A stretch of DNA of 64,000 bases, from positions 1,911,730 through 1,975,729 of the forward strand of contig JAQJVL010000046.1 in NCBI GenBank assembly GCA_035578905.1. The letters are read 5' to 3'. This DNA is from Stictocephala bisonia. Taxonomy: Eukaryota > Arthropoda > Insecta > Hemiptera > Membracidae. Below are positions 47,035 through 58,690 of the stretch, one piece after another (the first letter of the stretch is position 1; every line of letters begins with the position of its first letter). The notes beneath the pieces are model-generated. The model was not told the DNA's origin and ran no database searches. It saw only the letters and a list, made by a program, of their open reading frames with translations. Position numbers and translations under genes: made by a program.

Positions 47035-47762
47035 TCAAAGCACGAAGGTAGTGCAAGGCAGAGGCAGTGTACCCAGAGCACGAGGGTAATGTAAGGCTGA
47101 GATGTACCCAGAGCACGAGGATAATGCAAGGCTGAGACAGTTTACCCAGAGCACGAGGGTAATGCAAGGCTGAGGAAGTGTACCCAGAGCACGAGGGAAA
47201 TGCAAAGCTGAGACAGTGTACCCAGAGCACGAGGATAATGCAAGGCTGAGGCAGTTTACCCAGAGCACGAGGGTAATGCAAGGCTGAGGAAGTGTACCCA
47301 GAGCAGTAATGCAAGGCTGAGGCAGTTTACCCAGAGCAGTAATGCAAGGCTGAGGCAGTGTAGCCGGAGCAGTAATGCAAGGCTGAGGCAGTTTACCCAG
47401 AGCACGAGGGTAATGCAAGGCTGAGGCAGTGCACACAGAGCTTGAGGGTAATGCAAGGCTGAGACAGTGTACCCAGAGCACGAGGGTAATGCAAGGCTGA
47501 GGAAGTGTACCCAGAGCACGAGGGTAATACAAGACTGAGACAGTGTACCCAGAGCACGAGGGTAATGCAAGACTGAGACAGTGTACCCAGAGCACGAAGG
47601 TAATACAAGGTTGAGACAGTGTACCCAGAGCACGAGGGTAATGCAATGCTGAGACAGTGTACCCAGAGCACGAAGGTAATACAAGGTTGAGACAGTGTAC
47701 CCAGAGCACGGGGGTAATGCCAGGCTGAGACAGCGTAACCAGAGCACGGGGGCAATACCTCA
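47035..47762. repeat. 38-bp tandem array, about 19 copies
   Basis: The unit is ACCCAGAGCACGAGGGTAAT / GCAAGGCTGAGGCAGTGT (38 bp). Three consecutive units near 47290-47395 lack CGAGG and are 33 bp. Minus-strand frames of up to 242 codons arise from the repeat. Confidence 0.95.
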
Positions 47763-48194
47763 AACGTTTGTTTATTTATTCAAGCCACTTACAGCCAAAG
47801 TTCTACCAAGTTCTACCCTCTGTGTTGATAGATCTTCAAAGTTTGAAAGCACTAACATTATGGAAGTTAGGGCTTTTAACATTTACTACTACGTTTTAAA
47901 GACGTTCCAAGGACGTTGCAGATAAATTTCACTGAAGTTTATCGCTAAGTGAACCATTTAATAACCAGAGGAGTGAAATTTAATACCACAAATAAAGATT
48001 TAGCCAAACAGTAAAATCAAACAAACAAATCAAAATTAATTGCAAGGGCTGGTGCACGTTAGCTAGTGAATCATCTGATTATTTGTATATTCCTCTCTGT
48101 ACCTGAATTATTAAGGGGTTTCATTCAGGTATCCAGCTGGATTTTAGTTCTACATTTCACACAACTTTTGCTTGGAGTAGCAATGAACCCTCCT
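47763..48194. other. Spacer, no gene seen
   Basis: A plus-strand frame runs out of the array to 47925 with no recognisable similarity. Confidence 0.35.
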
Positions 48195-48610
48195 CACTAA
48201 CACACATACAATGTGTTTCCCTCTCCTCTTTCTCCCTCACTGTCATCGCCTGCCTCGCCCCGCAAACTGAACAAAAGTACATAATTGCCTCATTTATAAT
48301 AAACTCTAGCAATTAAGTTTTTATATATTATTAGTCAACTCTTTCAGCATAAAATATGACTAATTGTACAAATCTCAACTCAAAATTTGTACATATTTCA
48401 TTAATGGAAAAATAATTATTACACTTTTAAACAAATTCTTTTTTTCTTAGTTTTACTTTAAACTAGTTGTTTAGTACCTTTTGTTTATTGTTTATTGTAC
48501 CTTTTGTTCACTTTACTCTAAAACTTTCAATGAAATATAAAACGCACGGTCCCTAATAAGACGAGTAACAAATTGATTTAAAAATGTCAAAAATAATTTT
48601 TGAACGATTA
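48195..48610. repeat. Dispersed AT-rich repeat, copy 2
   Basis: Partner of 23690-24155. Shared in order are CCCTCTCCTCTTTCTCCCTC, CAACTCTTTCAG, TCTCAACTC, GGAAAAATAATTATTACACT and TCAAAAATAATTTTTGAACG. Confidence 0.5.
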
Positions 48611-49381
48611 TTAATTAACTAAAATATTTTTCGATGTAAATTTTGACTTAATACCACATTAAATTTGCGGGAGTTTCGTTTACATTTTCGACCAGAACAT
48701 GCCAACATTTTGATTATTAGCTAACCTTAATAGTAAAGAAAGCAAATTAACTTTCCTATCTGTACAATTTTTATTTTGACTCCATGGACAAAAAACATTT
48801 CTTATGAAATGTCCAATGTTCACTCAAAGTGATTTAGTTTGTACAAAGAAAACTTTGATAAGATACGAAGAGATCTTCCATTAACTTCCTGTGAACCCAT
48901 AGTCATGTAATGATAATTTCTTATCACTACTTTTCTCTTAGTGTGAGTTCGTTTGTGTAGTTTCAATATACAGTTGTGTACAGTATTTATAAATCTTCCT
49001 TTCATATGGACGTTTGCTGGAAGTTCATTATATATTTGAAGTTTCCGACAGTTAAATAGTTTATGTGAACTATTTAACTATTAGGGGTTTTAATATTTAG
49101 GAAAATGTTAAATTATTAGTACTCTTTGCTACATACTCTGAATTTGTCTTGTGACCGAGCGGTCACAACTTACTCCGTTAACTAACTAGTAGTGCCTCAG
49201 TTAGAGGTAGCGCAGGCACTACCACTGAATCCTGGCTTTGACTGAAGTTTTTATCAGTAGTGTTCACCTTGTACTTTACTATCTCTCTCCCTTACTCTAG
49301 TTCCTCACACAGATCAATAGTCTTTGGGAAATCGGTGGAGTAAGGTTAAAAAAGACTTCGGCCTCTCCTTAAACACAAATT
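48611..49381. other. AT-rich spacer, no gene seen
   Basis: Nothing recognisable as a gene. A short near-palindromic word pair (TTAAATAGTT / AACTATTTAA) lies at about 49050-49080. Confidence 0.4.
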
Positions 49382-49630
49382 TCCAGTGGCCTTGACCGGA
49401 GGGTTCCGACTTTATCGCAAGATAACGGAGTCAAGCAACATCGGTGTGGTTGTCCCTTGGATGGGTGACCGTCTGAGCGATCCCGTCCTTGCATGCAGCC
49501 CGCCTGCCCTTTCTGTGGTGGTGGTGTTCGGAAGTCACCCTTAAGCCAAGTTTTAGAGAGGGCTTCTTAGCTCTAACTTCACCTGGTAAAACAAGAAATC
49601 CTTTAATTGGAAGTTAAAAAAAAAAAGAAA
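49382..49630 (+). mobile_element. 5S rRNA-like SINE, copy 3 (most complete)
   Basis: Continuous order: CAGTGGCCTTGACCGGAGGG, TTATCGCAAGATAACGGAGT, AAGCAACATC, CCCTTGGATGGGTGACCG, a GC-rich middle, CACCCTTAAGCCA, GGGCTTCTTAGCTCTAACTT, GGTAAAACAAG, and an A-rich tail (AAAAAAAAAAGAAAAAAAAA) at about 49616-49636. This copy shows the undisturbed target of the MITE found in copy 2. Confidence 0.75.
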
Positions 49631-49749
49631 AAAAAAACTAACAGTACGGAAATTGCATGATTTAGCAAAAGATTTCTTGCATTGATTTTCGGCTGAACAA
49701 AAAGATGATAAAATATTTAACTTTTCACCAGTTATATTACGAGCAGTTC

Positions 49750-49815
49750 CTCACCTGTCACCCATCCAAGGAACAGCCACGTTTGATGTTGCTTGATGCC
49801 ATTATCTTGCAAGTA
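49750..49815 (-). mobile_element. 5S rRNA-like SINE fragment
   Basis: TGTCACCCATCCAAGGAACA and GTTGCTTGATGCCATTATCT are the reverse complement of the promoter-like core of the family. Only about 65 bp remain. Confidence 0.6.
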
Positions 49816-50097
49816 TGCATTTTTAACATCTTGCCACGTTCGATGAATAAACGCTGTCAACCCTCCCTTGGAATTCAATATTCTCTATTCTATTTTCACA
49901 GGAAATGTCTGTTCTTACACAGGCATTTACTTACTTCGGTAAATATTTATGAGGTTATGCGTGAATCTTTCATATTCTGTTTAGTAATTATGTTTTTCCA
50001 TGCTAATTTGTTTATATTCATTGATGTCGATTTCGAAATATTTTGAAAAGGTATCTTTTATTATTATTATTAATTAACAACTGAATTTTGTATACTT

Positions 50098-50242
50098 AAC
50101 TCGCCAGTTGACATCGGCCTACAGGCCTGTGCGTCAACTTTATTCAACGAGTGAAGTACCGACCGTTGGCTCAGTGAGGATTCGAACCTTGGACCTTGCC
50201 CTCCGCTGTCCGAAGCATTAGCCACTTAGCCACCACGCTGGA
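50098..50242 (-). mobile_element. tRNA-derived SINE, copy 4
   Basis: The minus strand reads CCAGCGTGGTGGCTAAGTGG, GGACAGCGGAGGGCAAGGTC, GGTTCGAATCC, and a body with GCGTCAACTTTATTCAACGA-type and AGGCCTGTAGGCC sequence. A TTATTATTATTATT stretch on the plus strand near 50060 is the tail side. Confidence 0.8.
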
Positions 50243-50409
50243 ATGACTAAATATTGGAGTAATTGCAAATAATTACTTAAAAAATAGTAAACCTATTTTT
50301 TATGACCTTGGGTAATATATTTTATAAACTTAGAATGAATTAAATAAACCATTTAATTGTTTGGTCTTTATTGTAACTATATTTTTACAGTTTTTACAAA
50401 GGTGAAACT
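50243..50409. other. AT-rich spacer
   Basis: No gene recognised. Confidence 0.4.
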
Positions 50410-50441
50410 ATTACACCTTTGTAATATTACAAAGGTGTAAT
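50410..50441. repeat. 32-bp perfect palindrome with flanking half-copies
   Basis: ATTACACCTTTGTAAT is followed immediately by ATTACAAAGGTGTAAT with no spacer. A further ATTGCAAAGGTGTAAT (50442-50457) follows and an ACAAAGGTGAAACTA half-copy lies upstream. Confidence 0.92.
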
Positions 50442-50457
50442 ATTGCAAAGGTGTAAT

Positions 50458-51015
50458 ATTACACTGTAGAATTATTTTACTAGGTATTAATTGTTCCTAA
50501 AAAATTGTCTTTCTCTTTTACTTCGCATCTATTATCAAATTGAACCCTGATAAATCATATTATATAAATTAACACTAATATAGTTATAAAATTCAATAAC
50601 ACTCACATTATTGTATGTTGTTATTTGCTTTTAATATTACAGTTTGTACACTACCTGCAGTTTTTAGCTCTTGTTTTGATTGGTGATTTCTTTTTTTTTA
50701 TTTTTTTTTTATTTTTTTTTTTTATTGATTGCTACATTAATTATTTGGTTATGATTTATAGATTGTGATCTCCGATGTTTTTAGTTCTCTTAAACAATTA
50801 TTGATGTCAATGTTTATATTAGCTTTTTTATAAAAATTCTTACCAATCCGCTTTTATGTTTATGCTAGTTGTTTTGTTAATATTAGTAGACCGTGTTGTT
50901 GTTTTAGACAGGAGTTTATTATTTTTGTATTTCACTTGTTATTAATTGTTTGTTTATCAGTTGTCAGTTACTTAGCGCTATTGATATGGTATAGTATGAA
51001 TATATTTAGAATATA
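50458..51015. other. AT-rich spacer with T-rich runs
   Basis: T-rich microsatellite-like sequence at 50690-50725. No gene seen. Confidence 0.45.
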
Positions 51016-51670
51016 TACAGGGTGTCCCATAACCTACTGAACATAAGTATACAGCACAGTTCTTGAACAATAATTAAGAAATGTTTTCCTGGATTTGTGA
51101 CATTGGATCTGCAGCTTCCTGGCTGTTTAAGAGTTTTCTTAAAATATTAATAACTCCAAATCCGGATGGAGTGGACCAAAGCCAATTGATAGCATAAAAA
51201 CTTTTCCAATTAAAAACGTTCTCTTCAAATTTAATTTTTTTCAAGTTAAAGTGATATGAAAAATGTCGAAGCTTCAGCTAATCAAATTTATAGAAATAAT
51301 ATCCACTCTTCCTTCGAACTACTGATCGGGCATTTATTCAACGAGAAAATTTTTCTATTGAACTTTTTGTGTTCTATCAATCGAGCTTACTCCGTTCCTG
51401 CGTAGCCTAACCATTCAGGAGTTACTTATATTTTTCGAAGAACTGTTGGAAAAAAAACACTCAGTTTTAGCTCAAGAATTGCACTTTATAGTTTTTTCAG
51501 TGTGTCATGGCATATGCTGTAAAGGCATGCGTATGGCATGTCGTCTAATTCTTGTTATACTTTATTCATTGAATGTCTTGACCAACTTGACACGAGTGCA
51601 TTTACTGGCATTTGATAGTAGATCTGACGCGCGGTGTTGCCAAGTGTACTGCGTTTGACATATGACGTAA
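51016..51670 (+). mobile_element. ACAGGGTGTCCC-ended dispersed repeat, copy 2
   Basis: Starts TACAGGGTGTCCCATAACCT, the same terminus as the minus-strand end at 31043. Its right part (51560-51670, with GGCATTTGATA and GCGTTTGACATATGACG) resembles 57145-57255. The right boundary is uncertain and it may be two elements side by side. Confidence 0.45.
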
Positions 51671-52891
51671 TATTTATATTTTTTCATGTAGAAGTCCGAT
51701 TGAAGAGATATTTTTATCTAAGTTGAAAAATTAACATGATATAAATTATATTTAAATCATGTGATAAGAACAAACTATAAAAATAGGAAAAATGTATATA
51801 AATTCCACTACCATAGTAGGTTATACAACAGCTGCATTTAGAGAGCTGAAATGTGGCAACAGTGCAAGGCGTTGCCGTGGTAGCTGCTGGCTTACATCGT
51901 CACGCCATTGGTTGTAGCATTCCGTAACTCCTCGTAGTTCCAGCACTTGCTGTAAGAGCGCTCTGAAGTAAATCGGGACATTCATTAAATTTAGTATAGG
52001 CAATTAACTGAGAATTGTACGTTAGTTTATCTAATACATAGATAAACAAAGTGATCAGGATTCAATTGAGACAGAAAATTTTCATGTTTAGTATTATGTA
52101 TTGTGTGTTCTGTAATGTAAATGTATCTATGTTCTGCTTGATTAACAGTTCACTCTTCTTGCAGGTAAACGTGGTTTAGTAGTTCTCTCTACTTGGACTG
52201 TAAGTAACGACACAAATTAACGTGTATTAACTATACTCTGTTTAATTTAACGATTAGATTATCCTCTCTGTATTTTTAACTATCTACGTTTATAAAAATC
52301 AGACTTCCGTATGTTTGTGTACACAAAACTCGAAAAGTTCTAAATAGATTCACTTGAGATTTTTACACAACACTGCATTTATATGCAAGAATGTTTTAAT
52401 ATATGTAGTTTAGTGTCTCAAATTTTAAACAGTAAAAAGGCATTTCAAGCATTTCCCGACCTACTTACATTTTACAAATGAAAATGAATCGTGCTGAAAA
52501 AATGCTACTCGACCTGCTGGTTTATGTGCATATTATATCCAAATCATATCTTGTAAGTTTATTACTGTCACCAGATGATTGTTTCAATCTTTATTTTTCT
52601 AAAAACTAAAGTCAATAATAACGACTATTGCTTTATCTACTAAGCCACAACAAAGCATGGACGGATTTGGCTAGTTTTTTATAAATGAATCATAATGGAG
52701 ATTCTATATATATTTTTTAATTATCGATTTCTAATTGTCTCTGAAAAGTTAAGTTTAGGCCTAGTATTATTTCTTCTTTGTATTTGTATTAGTATTAATT
52801 CGTATTTGTTTTTCAGCGAATTGCCATAATAGTCATTGTTACGTAATATTACTTAGGCTCTCATACTTAAAAAATACAAAAATATAATATT
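51671..52891. other. Spacer with one GC-richer frame and possible degenerate repeat
   Basis: A minus-strand frame (51821-52003, 60 codons) lies in a GC-richer patch and has no recognised domain. 52290-52680 contains ATAAAAATCAGACTTCCGTA and AAGCATGGACGGATTTGGCT, phrases of a kind common in insect non-autonomous repeats. A possible 35-nt exon signal lies at 52165-52199. Confidence 0.35.
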
Positions 52892-53083
52892 TACCGCTAC
52901 CTTGCTTGTATATACCCCCATCTCATATACGGTCTTCCAGTTTGGGGCGCAGAACAAGTAGAACTCATTATGTATTCCGTTTACAAAAGAAGGCTGTGGG
53001 AATTGTTCTGGGCCTCTCTAAGTCAACATCATGTAGATGTCATTTTCGCGCAAACACGTTATTGACTTTTCCCTATATTTTAA
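52892..53083 (+). pseudogene. LINE ORF2 relic (CR1/Jockey type)
   Basis: The plus strand reads YRYLACIYPHLIYGLPVWG in one frame, then, after a frameshift in about 52949-52975, VFRLQKKAVGIVLGLSKSTS and CRCHFRANTLLTFPYIL in another. 'Y.h.iYGl.vWG...(v/i)f.LQKkA.ri..gl...sCr..F....lLT.p..Y' is the conserved region downstream of the reverse transcriptase in Jockey/CR1 LINEs. Only about 60 residues remain. The right end is cut by the start of a TIR element at about 53084. Confidence 0.75.
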
Positions 53084-53682
53084 CTGGCCTACACACGGGC
53101 CGACACAACTGCCCTACCCGACAAGTCGGCCCTAGCTGTCATGTCGGGGCTTTCCCTACACACGCTCCGACCACAAGAGCCGACCAAACCATCATACTAG
53201 TCTAGAACAAGTGTTTTCCATAATTTCTAGTTTCTCTTTAACTATACACAGTGTTGGCTCAGGAATCCATGTTCAATAAATATCTTATAATGCCTTTTAG
53301 CACTAATTTCTTTGGTCCCGGTTAGAGTAATTTTTATCTTCTAGATCCCATAAACACCGGAATTCCTTCCACAATTCAATTAACTATATTATCACAACTT
53401 ATTCTGTTTGGTAAGCACAAGACATTGTAAGGGAGAGTAGTAAATCAATCACTTCCTAAGTCAAACTGAATGGTTTGGTCGGGGAAGAAGGGCCGACAGC
53501 GCTACACGTACCAACTTGTCGGGGTAGGGAGTAGGGCGGTCGGCGGTTGGATGGTTTACTCAACCCGACCGTCCTTACGGTTGGGCCGACAGAAATCATT
53601 ACCAAGCGAGCTATACACGTCCCGACCGTTAGTCGGCCCTTACGGTTGGGCCAACAAATCGGGAGGTGTGTTGGGCCCTTTA
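53084..53682. mobile_element. Non-autonomous TIR DNA transposon, about 0.6 kb
   Basis: The left end AACTGGCCTACACACGGGCC and the right end (reverse complement AAAGGGCCCAACACACCTCC) are imperfect inverted repeats. Sub-terminal CCGACAAGTCGGCCC and CCGACCGTTAGTCGGCCC motifs add internal palindromes. Base composition (GGGCCGAC words) differs sharply from the surroundings. No transposase frame; superfamily unknown. Confidence 0.55.
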
Positions 53683-53802
53683 GAAACGTCATTCTTCTTG
53701 AAGAAAAATATCAAGTTCTTTCTTCCTTCCAGTAACACTGGTACCTTAAGAAATGCTAACTGCATTACACTCCCTAAGCACTGCTCTACTTTCTTTAAAA
53801 AT

Positions 53803-54064
53803 CCAGTTTATTTATAGGTACCCTAAGTGTCTTGTTACGATAAGGTTTTGTCCTTCCAACTTACCCATGCTCTATTTTTGATCATACAAATCAGATTAAC
53901 GTTATACAGATTCTAGTGTCAAGCCTAAGATGCAAGATTAAGTCCTCGAACTGTCAGTCTATAACGTTAATCTGATTTGTATGATTAAGAAGAGAGCGTG
54001 GGTAAGTTGGAAGGACAAACCCTTATCGTAACAAGACACTAAGGGTACCTACACATAAACTGGA
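53803..54064. mobile_element. 262-bp foldback element
   Basis: The left arm begins CCAGTTTATTTATAGGTACC and the right arm ends GGTACCTACACATAAACTGG. The arms run about 100 bp each, through GACAAAACCTTATCGTAACA-type and AACGTTATA-type sequence, and pair almost throughout. The short centre is about 60 bp. A full-length hairpin would form. Confidence 0.85.
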
Positions 54065-55459
54065 CTAGAATCTATATTAGTATCAGCGATTCCACTGACT
54101 GAGGATGCCACATCACATCATGGACGAAACGTTTGATTATCTTATAAACCGTGTATATAGCACATTTGACGTGGCTGTGACCAGAAATATAGATTCTGTT
54201 CAAAGACTGTTAAAATTCTCATTAGAGGTTATATTTATGTCGAGGGGGGTTGGATTGTTTGAAATTAAGTTTTCGTTTATTTACAGCCTATTTTGCTCAG
54301 GCAAACCCCTGTCCGTTCGTACCGCCTCAAGCCAACTCGCTCCCACTTACACGCCTGATTAAAAGAAAATATACAGTAATCACTGTACTGGTTTTGTTTG
54401 TACGTAGTGCTGTGTTCACTGGCGAGCCCGGTCAGGCCTGCAATATTAATGGAGCCCTCTCATATTGTGCTTTCAGCTACCTTATCGATTCCTGTTCGCC
54501 ATGAATTTTACAGACAACTGTTCTCTGAACCATCTCATAACGTTTGCAATGTTAAAAATTTGAGGTGGAAATAATTCGACAGGTTTTCTTTACTAAAAAC
54601 GTGAAACAGTAAAAATGGAAATGTGTTAAATGGAAATTTTTGGGACAGTGAAAATAAAAGCGTCGTTAAACATTTTTGCGAAACTGAGTGCGAAACCAAG
54701 ACATCGCCAATGCAACACTAATTGACGGATCTCATGAATTATGAATTAGTTCTAAAATATGGTTTTATTTTATAAAGAGGTGGCATTTTTTATCAGTATA
54801 GGGTCATATTTTTATTGGTTCAAAGGGCAATACTCAAGGAGCTGTAACATTTTAAAATGAGTTGATTTAATTTGAATTTTCAATGAAATTTTGCATTTTA
54901 TGTTCTTAACTGAACGAAATGTGAACCATTTTTGTATATAGCGTGTTAAAATGTATCGAGATGAGTATATATTTTGGCAACTATTGTGGATAAAGAAAAA
55001 AGACTTTTCATAACTATAATACACGTAAAAATCTACTGTGTTAAGCATCGTTGTTTTCTTCATCTAAAAAGGTAAACTGCCATAATTTTGTTTATGTACA
55101 ACATTTTGAGGTCGGATTTTGGCATTATATTTTCCTAAATAAGATCTTTAATTTTATGTGCAGCTTGACCTTTGCTCTCATTTAAGATTTTCTTCCTACT
55201 CAGTCTCTATATGTGATAAAAACCTGATAATAGTTTAAAATAGTGGATTTTTAGGTGTATTATAAAAATGTGGTAAGTCTTATTCCTTGCTCTGCAATGA
55301 TTAGAAAAATGTAGAACCGCCTCAAAGCATTTTAATAATTGAGTCATGGAACATGCCAGAGCTCTAAATAATACCTTAAATACGATGAAGCAAAGAGAGG
55401 CAAAAAGTTTAATTTACGAAATGAAAGTTTTAATTTTCTGACTATAAATATAATTTCGT
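54065..55459. other. Spacer with weak open frames
   Basis: 54096-54132 (CTGACTGAGGATGCCACATC, then ATGGACGAAACGTTTGA) resembles Penelope-type terminal sequence but is too short to call. Frames at 54105-54362 and 54250-54504 have no recognised domain. The remainder is AT-rich. Confidence 0.35.
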
Positions 55460-55479
55460 TTGTCCTGTGACATACGTAC

Positions 55480-57050
55480 ACATAAATTTAGGCATACGTA
55501 CACATACATACATTTACGTATACTTACACATACATACATACACAAATACGTACACACACATACATACATTTACGTATACTTACACATACATACATACACA
55601 AATACGTACACACACATACATACATTTACGTATACTTACACACACATACATACACAAATACGTACACACACATACATACATTTACGCATACTTACACACA
55701 CATACATACACAAATACGTACACACACATACATATACAAATACGTACACACACATACATACACAAATACGTACACACGCATACATACATTTACATATACT
55801 TACACATACATACATACATACACAAATACGTACACACACATACATACATTTACATATACTTACACACACATACATACACAAATACGTACAAACACATACA
55901 TACATTTACGTATACTTACACATACATACATACACAAATACGTACACACACTTACATACATTTACATATACTTACACATACATACATACACAAATACGTA
56001 CAAACACATACATACATACACAAATACGTACACACACATACATACATTTACATATACTTACACATACATACATACAGAAATACGTACACACATATACATA
56101 CATTTACGCATACTTACACACACACACACGCACACACACAAATACGTAAACACACATACATACATTTACGTATACTTACACTACACACACATACATACAT
56201 TTACATATACTTAAACACACATACATACACAAATACGTACATACACATACATACATTTACGTATACTTACACATACATACATACAGAAATACGTACACAC
56301 ACATACATACATTTACGCATACTTACACACACACACACACACGCACACACACAAATACGTACACACACATACACACATTTACGCATACTTACTCACACAC
56401 ATACATTAACAAATACGTACACACACATACATATACAAATGCGTTCACACACACACACATACATACATTTACGTATATTTACACACACATATATACATTT
56501 ACGTATTCTTACACACACATATATACATACACAAATACGTACACACACATACATACATTTACGTATACTTACACATACATATATACATACACAAATACGT
56601 ACACACACATACATACATTTACATATACTTACACACACATACATACACAAATACGTACACACACATACATACACAAATACGTACACACACATACATACAT
56701 TTACGTATACTTACACACATATACATACACAAATACGTACATACACATACATACATTTACGTATACTTACACATACATACATACACAAATACGTACACAC
56801 ACATACATACATTTACATAGTAAACGTACACACACATACATACATTACGTACTACACATATACATACACAAATACGTACATACACATACATACATTTACG
56901 TATACTTACACATACATACATACACAAATACGTACACACACATACATACATTTACATATACTTACACGCACACATACATATACAAATACGTACACACACA
57001 TACATATACAAATACGTACACACACATACATACTTACACACATATACATA
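55480..57050. repeat. About 52-bp ACATAC-rich tandem array, about 30 copies
   Basis: Units alternate TACATTTACGTATACTTACA and CATACATACACAAATACGTA with ACACACACA linkers, period about 52 bp but variable. One plus-strand frame stays open for nearly 600 codons, encoding a Thr/Tyr/His/Ile-rich repeat; several minus-strand frames give Cys/Val/Tyr repeats. I interpret all as microsatellite artefacts. Confidence 0.95.
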
Positions 57051-57260
57051 CACTTTGGTTGGTGCATGAATTTGTTTTGGTGGATCTGGTTACATACAGG
57101 ATTCATCTCTGGCAATGAGGGAGTATCACACTCAAATTGTATTATTTATTTAATGAATGTCCAGACTTCATGTGCTCAGTGGCATTTGAATGTACCCCTG
57201 ACGCGTGCTGTTGCCAGAGTATTATTTTCGTCACATGCATTTGACATATGACAGAAAATA
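57051..57260 (+). repeat. Dispersed repeat segment shared with 51560-51670
   Basis: TTATTTAATGAATGTCCAGA, GTGGCATTTGAATGTA, CCTGACGCGTGCTGTTGCCA and CATTTGACATATGAC match the order in 51565-51665. It begins at the right edge of the ACATAC array. Confidence 0.55.
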
Positions 57261-58429
57261 ATTACTTGCTGAGATAGAAATCCATTTGAATAGGCATTTA
57301 TAATTGGTTCAAACAATAATACAACAGAATAATATACAAATAATGTATTAAAAACACTCTATAGACAATAGGAAACAAAAATATAAAAGACAATATAAAC
57401 AATAAGAAATCATCTTTATACGTCACTCAAATTCACAGTATCACACAAATAGGTGATAGAACAGGCGATGAAACGTTGCAAAAATGCAAGACAAGTCGAG
57501 ATATTCAATAAATAAACAACAATAACCCACTATGTCGGAAAATGTATGGTCTATACCCCGATTAAAAAAAATTAAAAAATGTATTATAATTTGTCAAGTA
57601 AAAAGGATACCAAACATTTCGTTGCAGTGTTGTTTTATCGTGAAAGCTACACAAAACAATTAAATTGTTCTGACTGATTTGTTTCACTAATGAGGCTCAT
57701 TAGTAGACACCCAGCTGGTAGTTAACGAATCACACTAGCCCAGGAATATTGGCGCAAAAAATAGGTCTAGCCCCTAAAAATTTCTCGAGAGCTGGAAATA
57801 GTTTTAAACCCTTTTGGGGGTGCTGAATAACGGGTATCTGAGATTGCGACGGTTTCTAGGTTGTCCTTCAGCTTTGGGAGCCTAAAAACCACGAAATTTT
57901 CGCTCTTTTTTCAGTATTTCACTTAAAATTCTAAAAGTACGCATCCTATAGAAAATGTTACTCTTGCCTTTTTAAAATAACATTAAATTTTGCGTCTAAT
58001 GAATTTCAAAACATTGAAATCGGTTCCGCCATTCAGGTGCAATCGCCCGTCAAAAATGGGTGATTTTTACTAACTTAGCTTAAAATGTGACAACCTTCAT
58101 TTTCTAACGCCTGTAGGTCGAAAAGGACTGCATTGGTTGAAAAATGTTATAGTATTAAACTTATAGGAAATTTGATTGTAAATAAGATGCTTTTCCACAT
58201 TTGAAATTCGCTCATTCCAGTGCTGAGTTATGGAATTAGAATAGATTTTGTAGAATATACTGTATAGATTGAACAATACAACTTACAATGCAACTGGCTG
58301 ATAATGTACAAAAATAATTGTTATTTTAATGAAATATTTTTCTATATTCATGGACCATTGAACAATATAACAACATTTTTATTTGTGTATCAAATGTCGG
58401 TAGTAGTGGCACAGTCATGTAATCCAGAT
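57261..58429. other. AT-rich DNA, possible non-autonomous repeat
   Basis: 57890-58080 contains phrases such as GAAATCGGTTCCGCCATTCA, a wording common in insect non-autonomous repeats, but no ends were defined. No gene. Confidence 0.35.
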
Positions 58430-58690
58430 ACTTGAGGCAAATTGTTTTGGAGATTATAGGCGATAACTTATATGCTCGTTCCTCTTAATATCAACATGGC
58501 GTCCGCTCAATGGTTGCCATCGAAGTGGAAAGTACTAGAGAAGTCTGGGGTATCCATGTTGGGTGGTAGTCGGTGTCCGGATGTTGTGTAGGGGAAAGAA
58601 CTTAGTAGTAGGCTTGTTAATTAGCTTAAAATCATAACAATACTACGTGGTTCGGATTCCACGTAAAGCTTTAGGTCCCCCAGTTTGCAC
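58430..58690 (+). mobile_element. Dispersed repeat shared with 21190-21460, copy 2
   Basis: Plus-strand partner of the minus-strand copy at 21190-21460. Shared words include GGAGATTATAGGCGATA-type, GGTGGTAGTCGGTGTCCGGA and AATACTACGTGGTTCGGATT. A short open frame runs out of its right end to 58844 without recognised similarity. Confidence 0.65.

Noticed and set aside
47035..47763. 242-codon minus-strand frame and overlapping frames
   Set aside because: They are generated by the 38-bp array; several frames are open over the same units.
49705..50046. A 113-codon plus-strand gene
   Set aside because: The frame runs through a SINE fragment (49750-49815) and AT-rich DNA, with no coherent protein pattern.
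51821..52003. A coding exon on the minus strand
   Set aside because: The GC-richer 60-codon frame looks protein-like, but no domain or bracketing splice pair could be supported.
54250..54504. A small secreted or membrane protein gene
   Set aside because: It overlaps another equally long frame, has no recognisable similarity, and its start context is not distinctive.
55467..57251. 594-codon plus-strand open frame
   Set aside because: It is the ACATAC microsatellite translated as Thr/Tyr/His/Ile repeats plus a short run-out into flanking DNA.
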